From positions 2,976,001 to 3,040,000 of the forward strand of contig JAECYW010000002.1 of assembly GCA_023014335.1 (NCBI GenBank): a DNA stretch of 64,000 nt, written 5' to 3'. The translations under genes and the position numbers were made by a program. Shown piece by piece: positions 1 to 12,500 of this stretch (position 1 is its first letter; each line of letters begins with the position of its first letter). The notes beneath the pieces were generated by a model. The model saw only the letters and a program-made list of their open reading frames with translations, had not been told where the DNA came from and did not search any database. The DNA comes from Galerina marginata. Lineage: Eukaryota > Basidiomycota > Agaricomycetes > Agaricales > Galerinaceae.

Positions 1-2150
1 GCAGCAGAAGCCACGGAATGGTCATAATCAAAGTCGTTAGAGGTCATCGAGGAGAGAGAAATGTGAGTTACGACCTGCCTTCTTCACACCGTTTTGTTCA
101 ACTGTGAAAATGCAGGACCCGACATCTCTCCAAATTTCGAGGTTGACCCTCGTGGATCTTGCGGGTTCTGAGCGTACGAAACACACCCATACAACCGGTG
201 ACCGCTTGAAAGAGGCTGGAAATATCAATAAATCGCTCATGGTGCTTGGGCAATGCTATGGAGGTTATGCGTTCCAACCAGCGCAAAATCGCGATAAGTT
301 TATCTCAAGATGCAGGAAAGGACGGCCGCTTAGATACCAGAGATCTCAAGAAAGGAATGGCCATTGTACCTTTCAGACATAGCAAGCTCACCGAAGCTCT
401 AATGGATTATTTCGTTGGCGACGGGAGAACTGTGGGTAGTTCAACTATGTTTATCAAAGACACTGAGAATCATTTATCTTGTTCAGGTTATGATCGTCAA
501 CGTCAATCCCTACGACACAGGTTACGACGAAAATTCGCATGTAATGAAATTTGCTGCTTTAGCGAGAGAAGTCTATGTAACACCTGCGCCGGCTCCTGTC
601 CAACGCATTCCCGTTGTCGGCCCAGGCAATTTACAAGGAAAGAAAATCAAACAACTCGGGCCTTTGTCGTTGAAGGACCCTGAGATTGTACCACATCCGT
701 ACACGCGAAAGGTTACAATTTCCATGGGAGGCTACGAACTTGGTAACAAGAAACCAATAGAAGCCATACTAGAAGTTCGTGAAGGTGGGACACTGCTTAA
801 ATTCTATTTCCATTCGCCTTAATTCCAATCCTCGCAGACGACGAGCCGAGTGATGAGCCAGACAAAGACGATGAAGATGACGACGATCCTATCAATCCCT
901 TGGTAGATGCCCTCTTCGATGAAGTGGAACATTTGCGTTTCCAGGTGCGCTCAAGCGCTATCTACATTGTTTCTTGGTCTCATATTTCTCAAGCTATTCG
1001 AATCTGAGATGAGATGCGCATTGGTTGAAGCTGAGACACGAGAGGAAGTTATGCGGGAAATGGAGGAGAGGATGAGGATGATGGAAGAGATGTACTCCAG
1101 GAGGCTCATGAGTGAAGTAAGCTACAATCAGTTCAATTTCTTTTTTCATCTTTGATACTGACCAGAAGTATAGTTCGAGCAGAATGAGTTGAAAACTGAC
1201 GCCAAGATTGACATGTTGCACCAATCTGGCCTTTTTGGTAGCCCTACAAAGGCTGCTCGCCACGTTGTCGTCAATGACGACATCTCGGAAGAGGAAGAAG
1301 ATGTTGAAATGAGCTTGGTCGTGCAAATTCGACTTTTCTGGTTTTCACGACTCTTACCTTTTTAAGCAGACCGAAGAAAATGCGTCAGAAGACGAACGTT
1401 CGATTTCCTTGTCTCCTTGGCAAAGAAAATCAACAAACGCAAGCCTAGCGTTGTACCTCAGCCCATAATCGAGAAACGGGCTTTCATTCCTGACCCGCCC
1501 ATGCTTGCTTCGGACACTGAAGATGCCCAACTTACGGAAACGGACGATGGTGACGATGGCCAAATCAGCAGCGTGGCCCCATCTGCCACCACAGGGAGTG
1601 AATTGAACGAGGATGATGAAGAGTATTCATCCGAAGACGATGACGATGAGGAAGACGAATGGGACCCTCCTTCTGCCAAGACACCAAAGGCCAGGAAACA
1701 GCCTTCGCCAAGTGTCAGCCCTTCCCCTCAACCGAAAGGCCGGCAAGCAGGTACCAGCAAGATCTCTGCAAAAGTCCCCCGAGTCTCCAAATTGGCGCAG
1801 GACATGGGCAAATTACGCATCAACTCACGCGGGGGTCCAGATGACTCCACTGTTATCCTCCCGCGAAAGAATGCAGGAAAGTTGCCAGATTATCCAGACA
1901 CAGACAATGATGAGGGTGACAACGATGACGACGAGTTGTTGCTTAGTGTACCAGTGGCTAAAAAGAAGAAACGGTATGTCAAGTTCCTCTAGGCTCTGTG
2001 AAGTTTAGGCTTAATTGTAAATTCTTCCCTAGGATAATTAACAAGAAGTCTGTTCTGACTGAGGATGATATAAACAAGCTTACTTACGAAGTGGAGAAAA
2101 AGGTGGCCAAGGTGCAAGGTGCTGGCCCAATCAGACGTTTTGGAAAATAG
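1..2150 (+). CDS. Kinesin-6-like motor protein, 5' truncated by window
   Basis: Plus-end microtubule motor of the mitotic kinesin-6 (MKLP/KIF20) type, an assignment inferred from its sequence features. The window opens inside the motor domain at the SSRSH switch I motif (first exon to about 62). Switch [12 protein letters not shown] follows at about 146-175, then HSKLTE and the end of the motor near [14 protein letters not shown] (about 500-540). A short coiled coil (about 1010-1115) and a long acidic, low-complexity tail with a basic end (RRFGK) complete it, with the stop at 2148-2150. At least six short GT-AG introns are needed. The frame breaks at 257: conserved LGQC and MEVMRSNQ are separated by one extra T. 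A second shift near 1418, joining an acidic stretch to a KKINKRK stretch, would need -1 or two +1 changes and is less certain. The 5' part lies outside the window. Confidence 0.85.
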
Positions 2151-2518
2151 GCATCCAGCGCAGCAGGTTACATCTTTCTTAATTACATCGCACCCTTAAT
2201 GTTTGATTAATTAATTTAGTTGCCCATATTTAAAGGATCCTCACAAGTTCTTCCACGCGAAACGATGCTCAGCGAGGAAACTATGTGATTTATTCCAACC
2301 ACAATATTTTTGGCCTTACACAACACGACATTTCATGATACCGAAGATCTGTGGTTGATATGTTTTTGCAAGTTTCTTACAAGACATGGTACAATTTCCT
2401 TTGATTATTGTCAAGTTCCTGTGGTATAATGAACCCCATTGCAGCCAATACCTACGGCCAAGAATCTAATTCGCCTACGTTTTAGAATTTGTCTAATTTG
2501 TTTCTGTTCGTGAACTTC
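2151..2518. other. Convergent intergenic region, kinesin / TPI1
   Basis: These 368 bases separate the 3' ends of two convergent genes. They are AT-rich with no supported ORF or RNA gene and presumably hold both 3' UTRs and poly(A) signals. Confidence 0.5.
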
Positions 2519-3543
<1,025 letters not shown>

Positions 3544-3757
3544 CTTTTTTTTCAGGCTTTGTAGATGGAAATGAGTGAGCTTGGGTGCTCCTAGTTGTAC
3601 GGCGAACCCAATGATGAGGAACAAACAACGCGTCAACAACTTTTATATTTAGAGTTCCATGCGTCCGCGTCCGTCAACTGAGCGCAATTGACTCGGCACC
3701 TGCCACAACCCTGATTCAAGTTACCAGGCCTGCCACCTCTTTCTTCATCTCCACAAC
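3544..3757. promoter_or_regulatory. Divergent promoter region TPI1 / UNG1
   Basis: The start codons of TPI1 (3543, minus) and UNG1 (3758, plus) face away from each other across 214 bases, so both promoters and 5' UTRs must fit here. No clear TATA box or recognised factor site is visible. The promoter role is inferred from position. Confidence 0.5.
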
Positions 3758-5150
3758 ATGCCCAAAGACACGACCAAGGAAGAGAGCGAAGAAATGTTAG
3801 TCGGCGCCGCAACGGCCACTGTACGAGCAGCTTCAGGACGAACCGTAGCGAAAGCTTCAACTCTCACGGAACTTTGGACCAAGAAAACCCCAACAACCAC
3901 AACGACGACAGCCAAAGTTACGAAGTCAGTTTTTTTTTACACTTTGTTGCGGCTGAGATGACATCGATTCCTACAGGGCTGTTGCCGTAGAGGACACTCA
4001 GGCTGAGGATGGCCCGTCCTCAAGCAAGCTAACAAAGCTGCAAACCGGCGCTGTCACCCAAGCACTGCTCGACTCTTTAGAAAACGACACCATGGGAGAA
4101 ACTTGGCTCAAAGCTCTATCGCCTGAATTTCAGAAGTCTTATTTCACGCAGGTTGGCCTTGCGTTCTACTCCACGAGTCACGACATCCCCAACTTATTAA
4201 CAATGTAATAGCTGAAGAAGTTCCTATTGGCCGAACACACGTCGTCTACCGTGTACCCTAGTGGTTTGTAGCTTTTTCATGATTTGAATCGGGTCTGATC
4301 GAATACTGTATCCCAGTGGACAACATATATTCTTGGTCGAGGTTGACTCCACTCGACCAAGTGAAAGTTGTTATTCTTGGGCAAGTCAGTAAAGAACAAT
4401 CCACCCATTTACTTACCGCTCATCCTCATCTCGCTCTAGGATCCGTATCACGACGTGGGACAAGCACATGGTAAACTCATATAAGCCTCTCTATCGGACT
4501 ATTTTTGAGGAAGTTCAGGGCTGTCGTTTTCTGTTTTGCCACCTACGAGGCCCCCTCCGTCCTTGAAGAATATCTACAAGCAATTGGAAACCGACTTTCC
4601 AGGATTCAAGGCACCCAAGACAGGGTACAGGTTGGCCCATGAAAAGCTTTATTCGTGCTGACTCGTCCTCTCAGAGACCTTTCACCTGTAGCGAAGCAAG
4701 GTGTTCTATGGCTCAATACAAGCTTAACTGTGCGAGCTCACAAAGCCGGCTCTCATGCTCGTAAAGGCTGGGAAACATTCACGACTCAAGTGATCCGTGC
4801 TGTACTGCAGCGAAAGAACGCCAACCAGGCGGGTGTTGTCTTCATGGCGTGGGGACTCCCTGCGCAAAAGACATTTTCTACCATTGGCATTGACCAGGTA
4901 TGGGACCCATTAACTTGCCTATGTTATTTGTATTGATGCAACAATTCAGAAGAAACACCTTCTCCTCAAGTTGGTACATTCTTTCTTTCAATGCTTCAAG
5001 TCTAACAACCTCTTCTTTAGATCTGCGCATCCTTCTCCCTTGTCTGCCCACAAGGGTTTTCTCGGAAATGGCCATTTTCGCAAGGCAAATGAATGGTTAA
5101 GTGAGAAATATGGAAAAGATGCAGAAATTGATTGGACCCTCTTGAAATGA
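3758..5150 (+). CDS. UNG1: Uracil-DNA glycosylase (family 1)
   Basis: Removes uracil from DNA to start base excision repair in nucleus and mitochondria. The start [13 protein letters not shown] leads into a Ser/Thr-rich, basic N-terminal extension typical of fungal UNG, possibly serving as targeting sequence. Exons then give [20 protein letters not shown], holding the water-activating Asp in GQDPYH, then the [12 protein letters not shown] substrate loop, [18 protein letters not shown], and the DNA-intercalation motif HPSPLS near 5029. It ends EIDWTLLK with the stop at 5148-5150. About eight short introns splice cleanly and I see no frame break. The last 35 bases of the gene are repeated near 7124-7160 as part of a tandem duplication. 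Confidence 0.95.
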
Positions 5151-5279
5151 GCATAGTCGACATACTTTCGGACTAATCTTTGATACCCAACAACCCATTG
5201 CTTTCACAAATGTAAATAGTTTATACCAGCAAGTTATTACATGTAAATACTGTTGCGATTCATTCCAATTGGTCTCCAC

Positions 5280-6260
5280 TCAGCAGTCACCCTCAGTTGT
5301 CCATCTGGGCGTCCACTCAGTGACCACCAGTCCCTCTTCTCGTCTTGTGCAAGGATAAGTTCGTCCTAGAGCAAGTGAAATGTGCCCATGGACAACTAAA
5401 TTCTTGCCTTTATCTTGGTCCACTATTTTCATGACAACAGTAGTGGAAGTCCTATCAAAGCACAAAAATTCATAGGAAGAATTCCATACTGCAACCTCAG
5501 AAAGGTCGCATGGATGAGTTTCAGTGGATTGGTCCGTCTGTCCAGCCAAGACTGGTCATTACAATGATTTTTCTTGGCTTCTTGGAATAGCTTTCCCAGT
5601 TGAAGCCCTTCGCTTGCCATATGAACAAAGTGATAACCCCAGTATCTATTCGGCATAGATTCACAATTGGTCAGAAAGAGGCTGTTTTCACAAGGTAAAA
5701 TAAGATCCCACATGAAGAACTTGAAATGCTCCTTCGACACCGAGACTGGGTAATAGAAAATATTGAATAGCAATGTCCCGTTTGCCTTGTTAGAGTTTTT
5801 GATAATGGGTACTTCTTCGCCAGTCCGCCTTGGGTCATCATCGAGGAGGGATAACGGGAAGGTGGCTTGCCCTATTAGACCGGTTCTAATAATTCTATGG
5901 TGATTCAAAATCTCGAACTCCAGACTGTCCTGGCAGTGAATAAACCAGGACATAGGTCGATTCGGAAAACCAATTTGGAGAATGGCTTATGTCGGATGGA
6001 TCAGAATCAAACACCAAGTCGTTGGGTATACCCTTACGTTTTATTTTCTCTGGTCGTTGTTTGTGTATCCGCGCGGCCTTGGACGCGAATTAGGACGGAT
6101 GGCCGAGGCTTTAGGAATCTTTTGCTAATATTCGCCGCTTGCACGACCACACGAACAATACCAATGACGGTTTGGTGTGAAATAACATTTGATGAAATGG
6201 ACTCGTAAAGCCTGGGACTTCTTCCAAAACACGCTAAGATCGTATTCTATACATCATTGA
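5280..6260 (-). CDS. C2-domain gene, tricalbin-related, broken or decaying
   Basis: Minus-strand exons encode two C2 domains resembling those of the tricalbin at 9.5-15 kb. The first has VIGIVRVVVQAANIS near 6150, an intron, then SPNWFSESTYVLVYSL near 5950 and ATFPLSLLDDD. The second has GVITLFIWQAKGFNW near 5620 and VAVWNSSYEFLCFDRTST near 5480-5440. They match the tricalbin stretches PVWEAPYEYLCTDKESATVT and ATFEFEKLLEDS in order. The SMP domain and N-terminus are absent. The frame breaks at 5932/5933 and 5546/5547, each repaired by dropping one base. The intron positions and remaining C2 core suggest a partial paralogue produced by local duplication. Whether it is expressed or a pseudogene cannot be decided from sequence. 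The 5' end is unclear and the stop is at 5280. Confidence 0.55.
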
Positions 6261-6718
6261 TCGCGGTTAGCAGCTACTTTTTTCCAGCAGGGATCTTGCT
6301 TACCATTGAGCCTCGTAAGATGTCGTTCGAGTTCTTCTATTCAGGTCCACTTCCTTTCGGTGGTAGTGAGAGAGCGTGTTGAGAGGACCTGTAGTTACGT
6401 GCCATTTTCATCGAAAGGACAGGGTTGTATACAAGCCAGGCTGAGGTGGATTACATCGTGTTCACCTCAACGAAGACACGAGGCCCGAAACGTTCTGCTG
6501 TACGACTCTGTCCAGGACTTCATGTGGATTGATACCCCTAGAGCGCTAGGGAGTGATTGCATTACCAGAAGGGCAAAGCTACAATAGTGTTTAATTTGAG
6601 GATGAAAGTTTATGAGACGCGTTTATTTTGTTGGATTTGGAGGTTTGAAGCAAAGGGTTCGTATTGATCCGCCACTCAGTAACTTGATCCCGACCTTGTA
6701 AAATCGTCAATCGCAAAC

Positions 6719-6787
6719 AACGATACCCTCACCGGATCTCTCACATCTAACAAAAGAAGATTACGGCAACTGTACAAACCTGCAGGT
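6719..6787 (+). pseudogene. Relic of MTQ2 first exon
   Basis: This stretch matches the start of the MTQ2 coding region (8361-8429) at roughly four bases in five, including TCTCACATCTAAC and ACCTGCAGGT. The ATG is replaced (CAACGATA against ATGGCGATA), so it cannot initiate. The rest of MTQ2 does not follow. It marks the right breakpoint of duplication copy 1. Confidence 0.65.
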
Positions 6788-6861
6788 GAACCGTTTTCGC
6801 TTTTCGCATGTTAGTCGTCCTTATGACTAAGCGAGACATCAGTAGTTTCACAATTTACTTT

Positions 6862-7050
6862 TTTTGACTTGGGCAAGCGAAAAAAAGCGAAAAAAAGCGC
6901 GAAAGCCACAAGTCAAACAATCCGCGTCCGTTTTCTAGAAAAGCGACCCTGAGCCACCCTGGCAACTAACAATCCATCAGTCATTTGTACGTAATTTCTA
7001 GAAAATTCTGTTGATTTTTGCCGCTTTTTCGCTTTCTTGGCTTGCGAAAA
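6862..7050. repeat. Inverted repeat rich in AAAAGCG / CGCTTTT
   Basis: GCAAGCGAAAAAAAGCGA from 6866 is roughly complementary to the CGCTTTTTCGCTTTC...GCTTGC tract at about 7022-7047, so the region could fold back as a long imperfect stem. Sequence just downstream (GGACAAGTAAACTGTGAAGT, then TGCTGATGG to about 7099) recurs at about 51808-51836. Similar AAAAGCG tracts occur at 50510-50650. This looks like a small dispersed, MITE-like repeat placed between the two duplication copies. No target-site duplication could be identified. Confidence 0.45.
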
Positions 7051-7123
7051 GTCCAAAAAGGGTAAAAAGCGGACAAGTAAACTGTGAAGTTGCTGATGGA
7101 CTTGAGTCTGGATCAAAGAAGAA

Positions 7124-7160
7124 ATGCAGTAATTGACTGGACCTTCTTGAAATGAGCATA
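7124..7160 (+). pseudogene. Relic of UNG1 3' end
   Basis: The bases here repeat the last codons and stop of UNG1 (5121-5156) with a few substitutions: TTGACTGGACCTTCTTGAAA TGAGCATA against TTGATTGGACCCTCTTGAAA TGAGCATA. No upstream UNG coding sequence precedes it. It marks the left end of duplication copy 2. Confidence 0.7.
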
Positions 7161-7575
7161 CTTATTAGCTTGTGGAAGGTTGGTGGGATTGGGGGTGGAG
7201 AGCAGAGTTTGTGAAGAAAAGTCCTTCGAAGTCGGGGGTTATCAAATTGGTCATCACATATACGGAAACAGATGGGGTTGGTATGTTCATTGAGAAAGAT
7301 AACAGGGGGAGTGGATAATTGTTAAAATATTGTTAACCTTCTGAGAAACTTGATGGGCTCGGCAGTGTGACGTCCAACCGGAAAAACTGGTCAGTAGCCG
7401 CAAACCCAGCTGCATCATCTGTGTAAGTTGAGTATGGGAGAGTTGCCTAAGGGACTAGGCAAAATGTACGAACAGTTTGTTTTGAAAATATAGATACAAA
7501 CCAAGGTCGTCATGGACATTCTTCCTTCCATTGAGGCAGATCATTGATTGTTCTGGGGGGCGCAGAACAATTTTT

Positions 7576-7914
7576 TCAGGAGGCACCTGATCTGTATTGT
7601 TGGGCCTGTGTTAGCACAACTCCACTGAAGTTAATAAAACAGTTTCTGATAAGGGGCAGGTTCCCTCCAAAAACGACTATGGAGTTGTCGTCAACTGATA
7701 AAATCTGTAAATCCTTGCTCCCACTAATAACAAGATGTATTAATTCACCTCGGACGAAGCTTGTGGTGCGCCTGGTTTGCTCATCGTCGAGCGCCCAGCT
7801 CCGAAAGCGCCATTGTTTCTGCTCGCTGATAGGATTCGTCGAGCGTGGCTGTAGAAGGAGGCCAGGGACGAAGTCTGGTTGGGAGTCTTTACGGTCTGAC
7901 TTGGAAGGCGGCAT
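7576..7914 (-). CDS. Hypothetical protein in duplicated unit
   Basis: I do not recognise this protein. A minus-strand reading starts MPPSKSDRKDSQPDFVPG at 7914 with a basic, disordered N-terminus. After a probable short intron (donor GAG|GTGAATT near 7752, acceptor ACAG near 7709) it continues into a stretch rich in beta-branched residues (ILSVDDNSIVVFGG). It sits at the position of the C2-type gene in duplication copy 1, and the first-exon boundary aligns with that copy near 6465, so a C2-related origin is possible. Downstream exons to about 7450 may exist but cannot be phased. It could be a decayed gene. Confidence 0.3.
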   Translation of the reverse strand: MPPSKSDRKDSQPDFVPGLLLQPRSTNPISEQKQWRFRSWALDDEQTRRTTSFVRGELIHLVISGSKDLQILSVDDNSIVVFGGNLPLIRNCFINFSGVVLTQAQQYRSGAS

Positions 7915-8360
7915 TTAGGGCTCGCCTTCATATACTTAGGCGGTCTATTTTCCAAGCTCTTTGTTACTCGTAGGCCCCGTCGAGAGTCCCTTCTAGCTCA
8001 GCGGGAAGGATTGACCAGATTGACAGACGTAGATCAAGATATTGAAGAACATCCACCTGAGAGTAAAGATAGCAGAATCTCGAAAAAGAGAGGCATGGTT
8101 TTCAAGAAATCTGAGATTCTGAATGCGACTTGTCTGATCGAGGTGATTCTCAAGGAGGACTGTAGCGCACCAAAAAAAAAAGGTCGTGGGAATATGACGA
8201 AAGACTAATTCAAATTGACCGAGTCGTTCAGAAAATCCGCGTTCTCGAGAAACCAAATTTATTTCCTTGTCCGTAACGTTTGTGCAACAATTCAATTTTC
8301 CTCAAGACAAATTGGATTACATTTCGTCGCTAACTTGACACTTGAACTCATTAACCTTGA

Positions 8361-9372
8361 ATGGCGATACCCACACCAGATCTCTCACATCTAACGAAAA
8401 TGGATTACAACGAAGTGTACGAACCTGCAGGTAACAGGTCTTTCCTTTCCGCCCTTTGGTCTTCCTTACAAACCCTTGAAAAATGTCGATCAGAAGATAC
8501 ATTTCTACTCCTTGACGCACTGGAAACGGATGCAGAAAGTCTGAAGAGCGATGACCCGCTGATCTGCCTCGAGGTTGGGTAAGGGTTTTCATGGTTTGCC
8601 TGTCCACGACTTCTCAATGAAGTGAAGTTCGGGATCAGGTTGCGTCACTGCTTTCATTGCGAAAATCCTCGGCCCATCAGTGCGTGCGTTTTCTACCTTT
8701 GTGAATGAAAAAAATTACAAGGAATTATAATTCTTTGCCAGTATATCTATGCACGGATATAAACCCTCATGCCTGTCGATGTACACGCTTGACCGGTCTG
8801 CAAAATAAAGTGAGTGATGCCATCGATCATCCACTTTACATCGTATTTGGCTGATTTTTTTGCTGGAAGGTGGATATCCAAGTTGTTAATGGGTCGTTGA
8901 CCACGCCATTCCAGAGTCGGCTGGCCAGGAGAATAGATGTAATTCTGTTCAATCCACCTTATGTTCCGACTTCAAAAGAGGAAGCATCAAATGCACAAAA
9001 TTCTCGAAACATAGGTGGGTCTTGGGCTGGAGGTGCAGACGGCATGGAGATAACAAATGACCTTCTCCGTCGTATTGAGGTGTTTTCATTCACTTCCGTT
9101 GAGCATCTTCATATTCATCAAGGCATTATTTCAAAGGAACTCCTATCACCAATTGGACGATTTTACCTCGTCGCATTGAAGCAAAATAACGTACCTAGGA
9201 TAATACAAACCATGAAAGATGAATACAGTCTTACTGGCAAAGTGAGTCCTCTTCCCCCCTTCCTTTTCTCGACGCACACGCCTTCTACCAGGTTGTCTTG
9301 CAACGTCGCGCTGGTGGAGAACATTTGTTTGTAATCTGTTTTATAAGGCAGGATAACGTAACACAGCAATGA
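8361..9372 (+). CDS. MTQ2: eRF1 glutamine methyltransferase (HemK2/N6AMT1 family)
   Basis: SAM-dependent class I methyltransferase that, with a Trm112-type partner, methylates the Gln of the GGQ motif of release factor eRF1 (family knowledge). Motif [16 protein letters not shown] forms across the first intron (acceptor near 8626). Motif [14 protein letters not shown] follows near 8760. The catalytic NPPY motif ([11 protein letters not shown]) is at about 8946-8975. A 57 nt intron (9079-9135) joins LLRRIE to [13 protein letters not shown]. The last exon gives [15 protein letters not shown], with the stop at 9370-9372. All five or so introns splice without a frame break. Length, a little over 200 residues, is usual for the family. 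A degraded copy of its first codons lies at 6719-6787. Confidence 0.92.
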
Positions 9373-9550
9373 AATAAGTCTGTAAAGAGGGAGAAAATAT
9401 GCAATGCAAGACAGTCCTAGGAGAAGACAACTACTACAACCACAAGATTACCAGATAAGTATTGAAAGTTCGAGTGAGAGAAGAAAGATGGGAGCATGAG
9501 ATGAAGGCTGTCGTTGGATTTTGTGTAAATATTTCGTCAATCGAGGTTAA

Positions 9551-12500
9551 TTACGATTCGTCGTGATCGTTAGGACGGCGACCTCGAATGCTGAATCGAG
9601 ATGGTGATATGGTATGCGACGTAGTTCTCGCCATGTGTTCTCCTGAGTTGAGGGAAGGGTTACTGCTGTTGGGATTGGAGCCGGCATCAAATTCCAATCG
9701 TAATCTCAGAATACCACCTTGTCTAATCTCGACGAAGACATCTGCTGAAGATACCCCCACCGGCTTGATATGGCGCCAGATCTGAACGAGAAAGAATCGG
9801 TGTAAGTAAAATCTCTTCAAGTCCAAGCAAAGGGCAACGTACATCGACATCAACGTCGCCGATATCCTTGTCTTTGCCAATGGTTTTATGGTCGTGAAGT
9901 GTTATAAACAATTTTGGTGTAAGGGCGGAAGCAGCAAAGATGAACGACTCATTCCTGCCAAAAAAAAAGGTGTTAGAAACCGAGACGGAAGTAAAGCATC
10001 TGAAACGCCTCACCATTCCGGTGTACCTGTCTTGCTGGTATGCTTTGTCTTGAATTCCTTATCCCCTAGCCGGAGTGTGACATAAGGCTTAGCATCGTGC
10101 ACTGGCAGGTCTTTGGCATCCAACACTGTGACTCTCAGTGCCCCAGGTTCGTGAGTGGCGACAGGGTTCTCGGTTGCTGGCGCTGACGGGAAGGTGGCAG
10201 CTGCAGCTGCATTTGGCATTTGCATATGGTCAGAGATACCAACAGGCTGGGACGTCTGTCCTGACGGGAGGTCAGCAGGCACCGCTGCCGCCAAAGGTTC
10301 TGGATGATCCTTGTCTCGCTTGAAGACACCAGTGACGCCATGGAACACACCCCTTCCTGCAGTGACAGGCGCCGCTCCAATTTGAGTCATCGCCCGACCA
10401 GCGCTCGTGAACGTTGATGTGGCCTTCCTTGACTTGGCAATGATTTCAGGCTGGAAGACCGTCTTTATGCGAATCTCGCCTTTTTCGCCATGTTTGGTAC
10501 TGATGAGGTTGATTGTGTGTTCTTGAGCTTCGAACGGCTCCAGGCTAGAAAGATCGATCCTTCCAACGCCCAGAGACTTGGCCGCTTCAATTTGATTCCA
10601 ATCAAATACCTCAAGCGAGAAGTCTGCAGCAACTCGAGAAGGCTGAATAGAAGTGCCAGTCAACAATCCATGTATTTAAAAACCAGACCAAAATACACAC
10701 CACAGACACCTCGAAAGTCTCATTCCACTCGGGAGTGATTGTCTTTTTCTTCGTTTCGGATTTGTAGACCTTGCTTCCATTTAGAGTGAAGACAGCAAAA
10801 GGATCAGATTTGCCTGATACACAATTAGCCATGCAGATATATTCAGAAGCTTTTTAACATACCTGATCTGTCAACGCCACGAATGCCGTGACCGTCAACA
10901 AGTTCGACACGAAGGACGCCTTGATCTAATAAAAAGTTTGATATCAAACACGCTCTCTTCGAAAAGACACTCACTGTTGACGCTTTCTCTGGGTTCCAGT
11001 CTGACAGGTACAGGGATATATCGGGCTTCAATCATCACCGTGGAGTTATTTCTGTCGGTCTCGTCTTTCAGAGTATAAGTGTGTGGTGCAGACTGCATAA
11101 GTCCTTGCCGTCAGCAACACAGAATAAACTATACATCATAAGAGAAAAACACACCATGGTGGCCTCCAAGAAAGCCTTGGCATCCCCTTTCCACTCGGCA
11201 ATGACTTCGTCCTTCTCACTATCGCTAGCCACGTTCAAACGAAGCCACACCCGCCCGAAATCGACTTCCTTGATAAAGCCTTCGCCGACATAGCCCCACT
11301 GTGCTTGTGTGCTGCGGGCCTTAACGGTGCTGAAGCACGGCCAGTAACCATCATCCAGAAGCACCTCAAGACGGCCCTTCCTCGAAAGGTTGCCCGAAAT
11401 GACATGGAACACGATAATGCCAGATTCTGTCAAATTCATTTTAAGTGATATGAATGGAAAACGCTAGAAGTGCACTTACGTTGGGCGAGCAATGCCTCAT
11501 TGCTCATATCCACAGTGGTTTCGACTGGAGGTTCAGGAGAGCCCTTTCCATCCTCGCCATTTGACTTCGTCCCAGTCCCAGACGACTTCGTTGATTTGGC
11601 TGATTTGGCCGACTTGTGAGTATCCACACTTATGTTATCAATAGACTTCTGCGCCTTGGCGTGGCCTGGGGCCCGGGGTTTAGCATCCGACGAGATCGTC
11701 ATTCCAGTAGGGACAGTTTCTTCCCCTGCTGACGATTCGCCATCCGAAACCTGCCCTCCATCTTCATCCCCCTGGTCCGAGCCGAGTTGCTGAGCTTCCT
11801 CGCCATGCAGTTCGAACTTATGGAACTTGACGTTGAGGGTAGGAATGAACTCGGCAGTGTAATGGAGGGTTCCTTTGAGGGCGTTGCCCTTGTCGAGGCG
11901 GATAGGATCGGTTGCATTCTTGACGCCTTTGGATTGGAAGGGATAATGAGGGTCTTCGCGTGACTCTGCTGCTATATCAGACAAGTGGAGTTCGACGGAT
12001 CCAAGAGAACGGTCCTGGAAGAACACGTAAACGAAAGAAATTTGTAAGTTATTGCTAATTCACCTTCGTCAAATGTTGATAATCCATGCACTCGAGCATC
12101 AATGTCTATCAAGTCATGTTAGAAGGATTCATTTTTGGTTTTAGCTTATACACACCTCTCTCAACGAATGGACTGTCGAAGCACATTAGGATAGCCGTAT
12201 CATACGAGTAAAGAATGGACTTACCAGGAACGTAGATAATTTGGTCCCAAACGGGGTTCAAGTCTGCAAACCAAGCACTCAATAAATCGGTTTCGATGGA
12301 TAAGGGAATTCACGTACTGTTGTTGATAACCTCAGTTCTGCCTTTGGTAACGTTTTGAACCTGAACTCGAAGATAGGGATCGCTTTTGCCACCAAGAGTA
12401 CCCTCCACATTCCTAGAAGGAAAGTCAATAGGCCATAAGATCCAATTTCTTGACTGGAGAAGGAGATCCACATACTTGACATCAACGGCCCTGTCGATCA

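Larger units (their letters stand above)
5121..6787. repeat. Tandem duplication, copy 1 (UNG1 tail to MTQ2 head relic)
   Basis: The unit starts with the real UNG1 3' end (5121-5160), spans a minus-strand C2-domain gene and ends with a decayed copy of the MTQ2 first exon (6719-6787). Copy 2 has the same order: a UNG1 tail relic (7124-7160), a minus-strand gene, then the real MTQ2 start (8361-8429). In the middle of both copies an exon/intron boundary aligns: CTTCGTTGAG-GTGAAC around 6465 and CTTCGTCCGAG-GTGAATT around 7755, read on the minus strand. This order implies one tandem duplication with breakpoints in the two flanking genes. The copies are strongly diverged, so the event is old. Confidence 0.65.
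7124..8429. repeat. Tandem duplication, copy 2 (UNG1 tail relic to MTQ2 start)
   Basis: This is the second unit of the duplication described for 5121-6787. It begins with the UNG1 tail relic, contains an unidentified minus-strand gene around 7500-7914 and ends in the functional MTQ2 start. It is shorter than copy 1 (about 1.3 against 1.67 kb), so material was lost or gained since the event. Confidence 0.6.
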
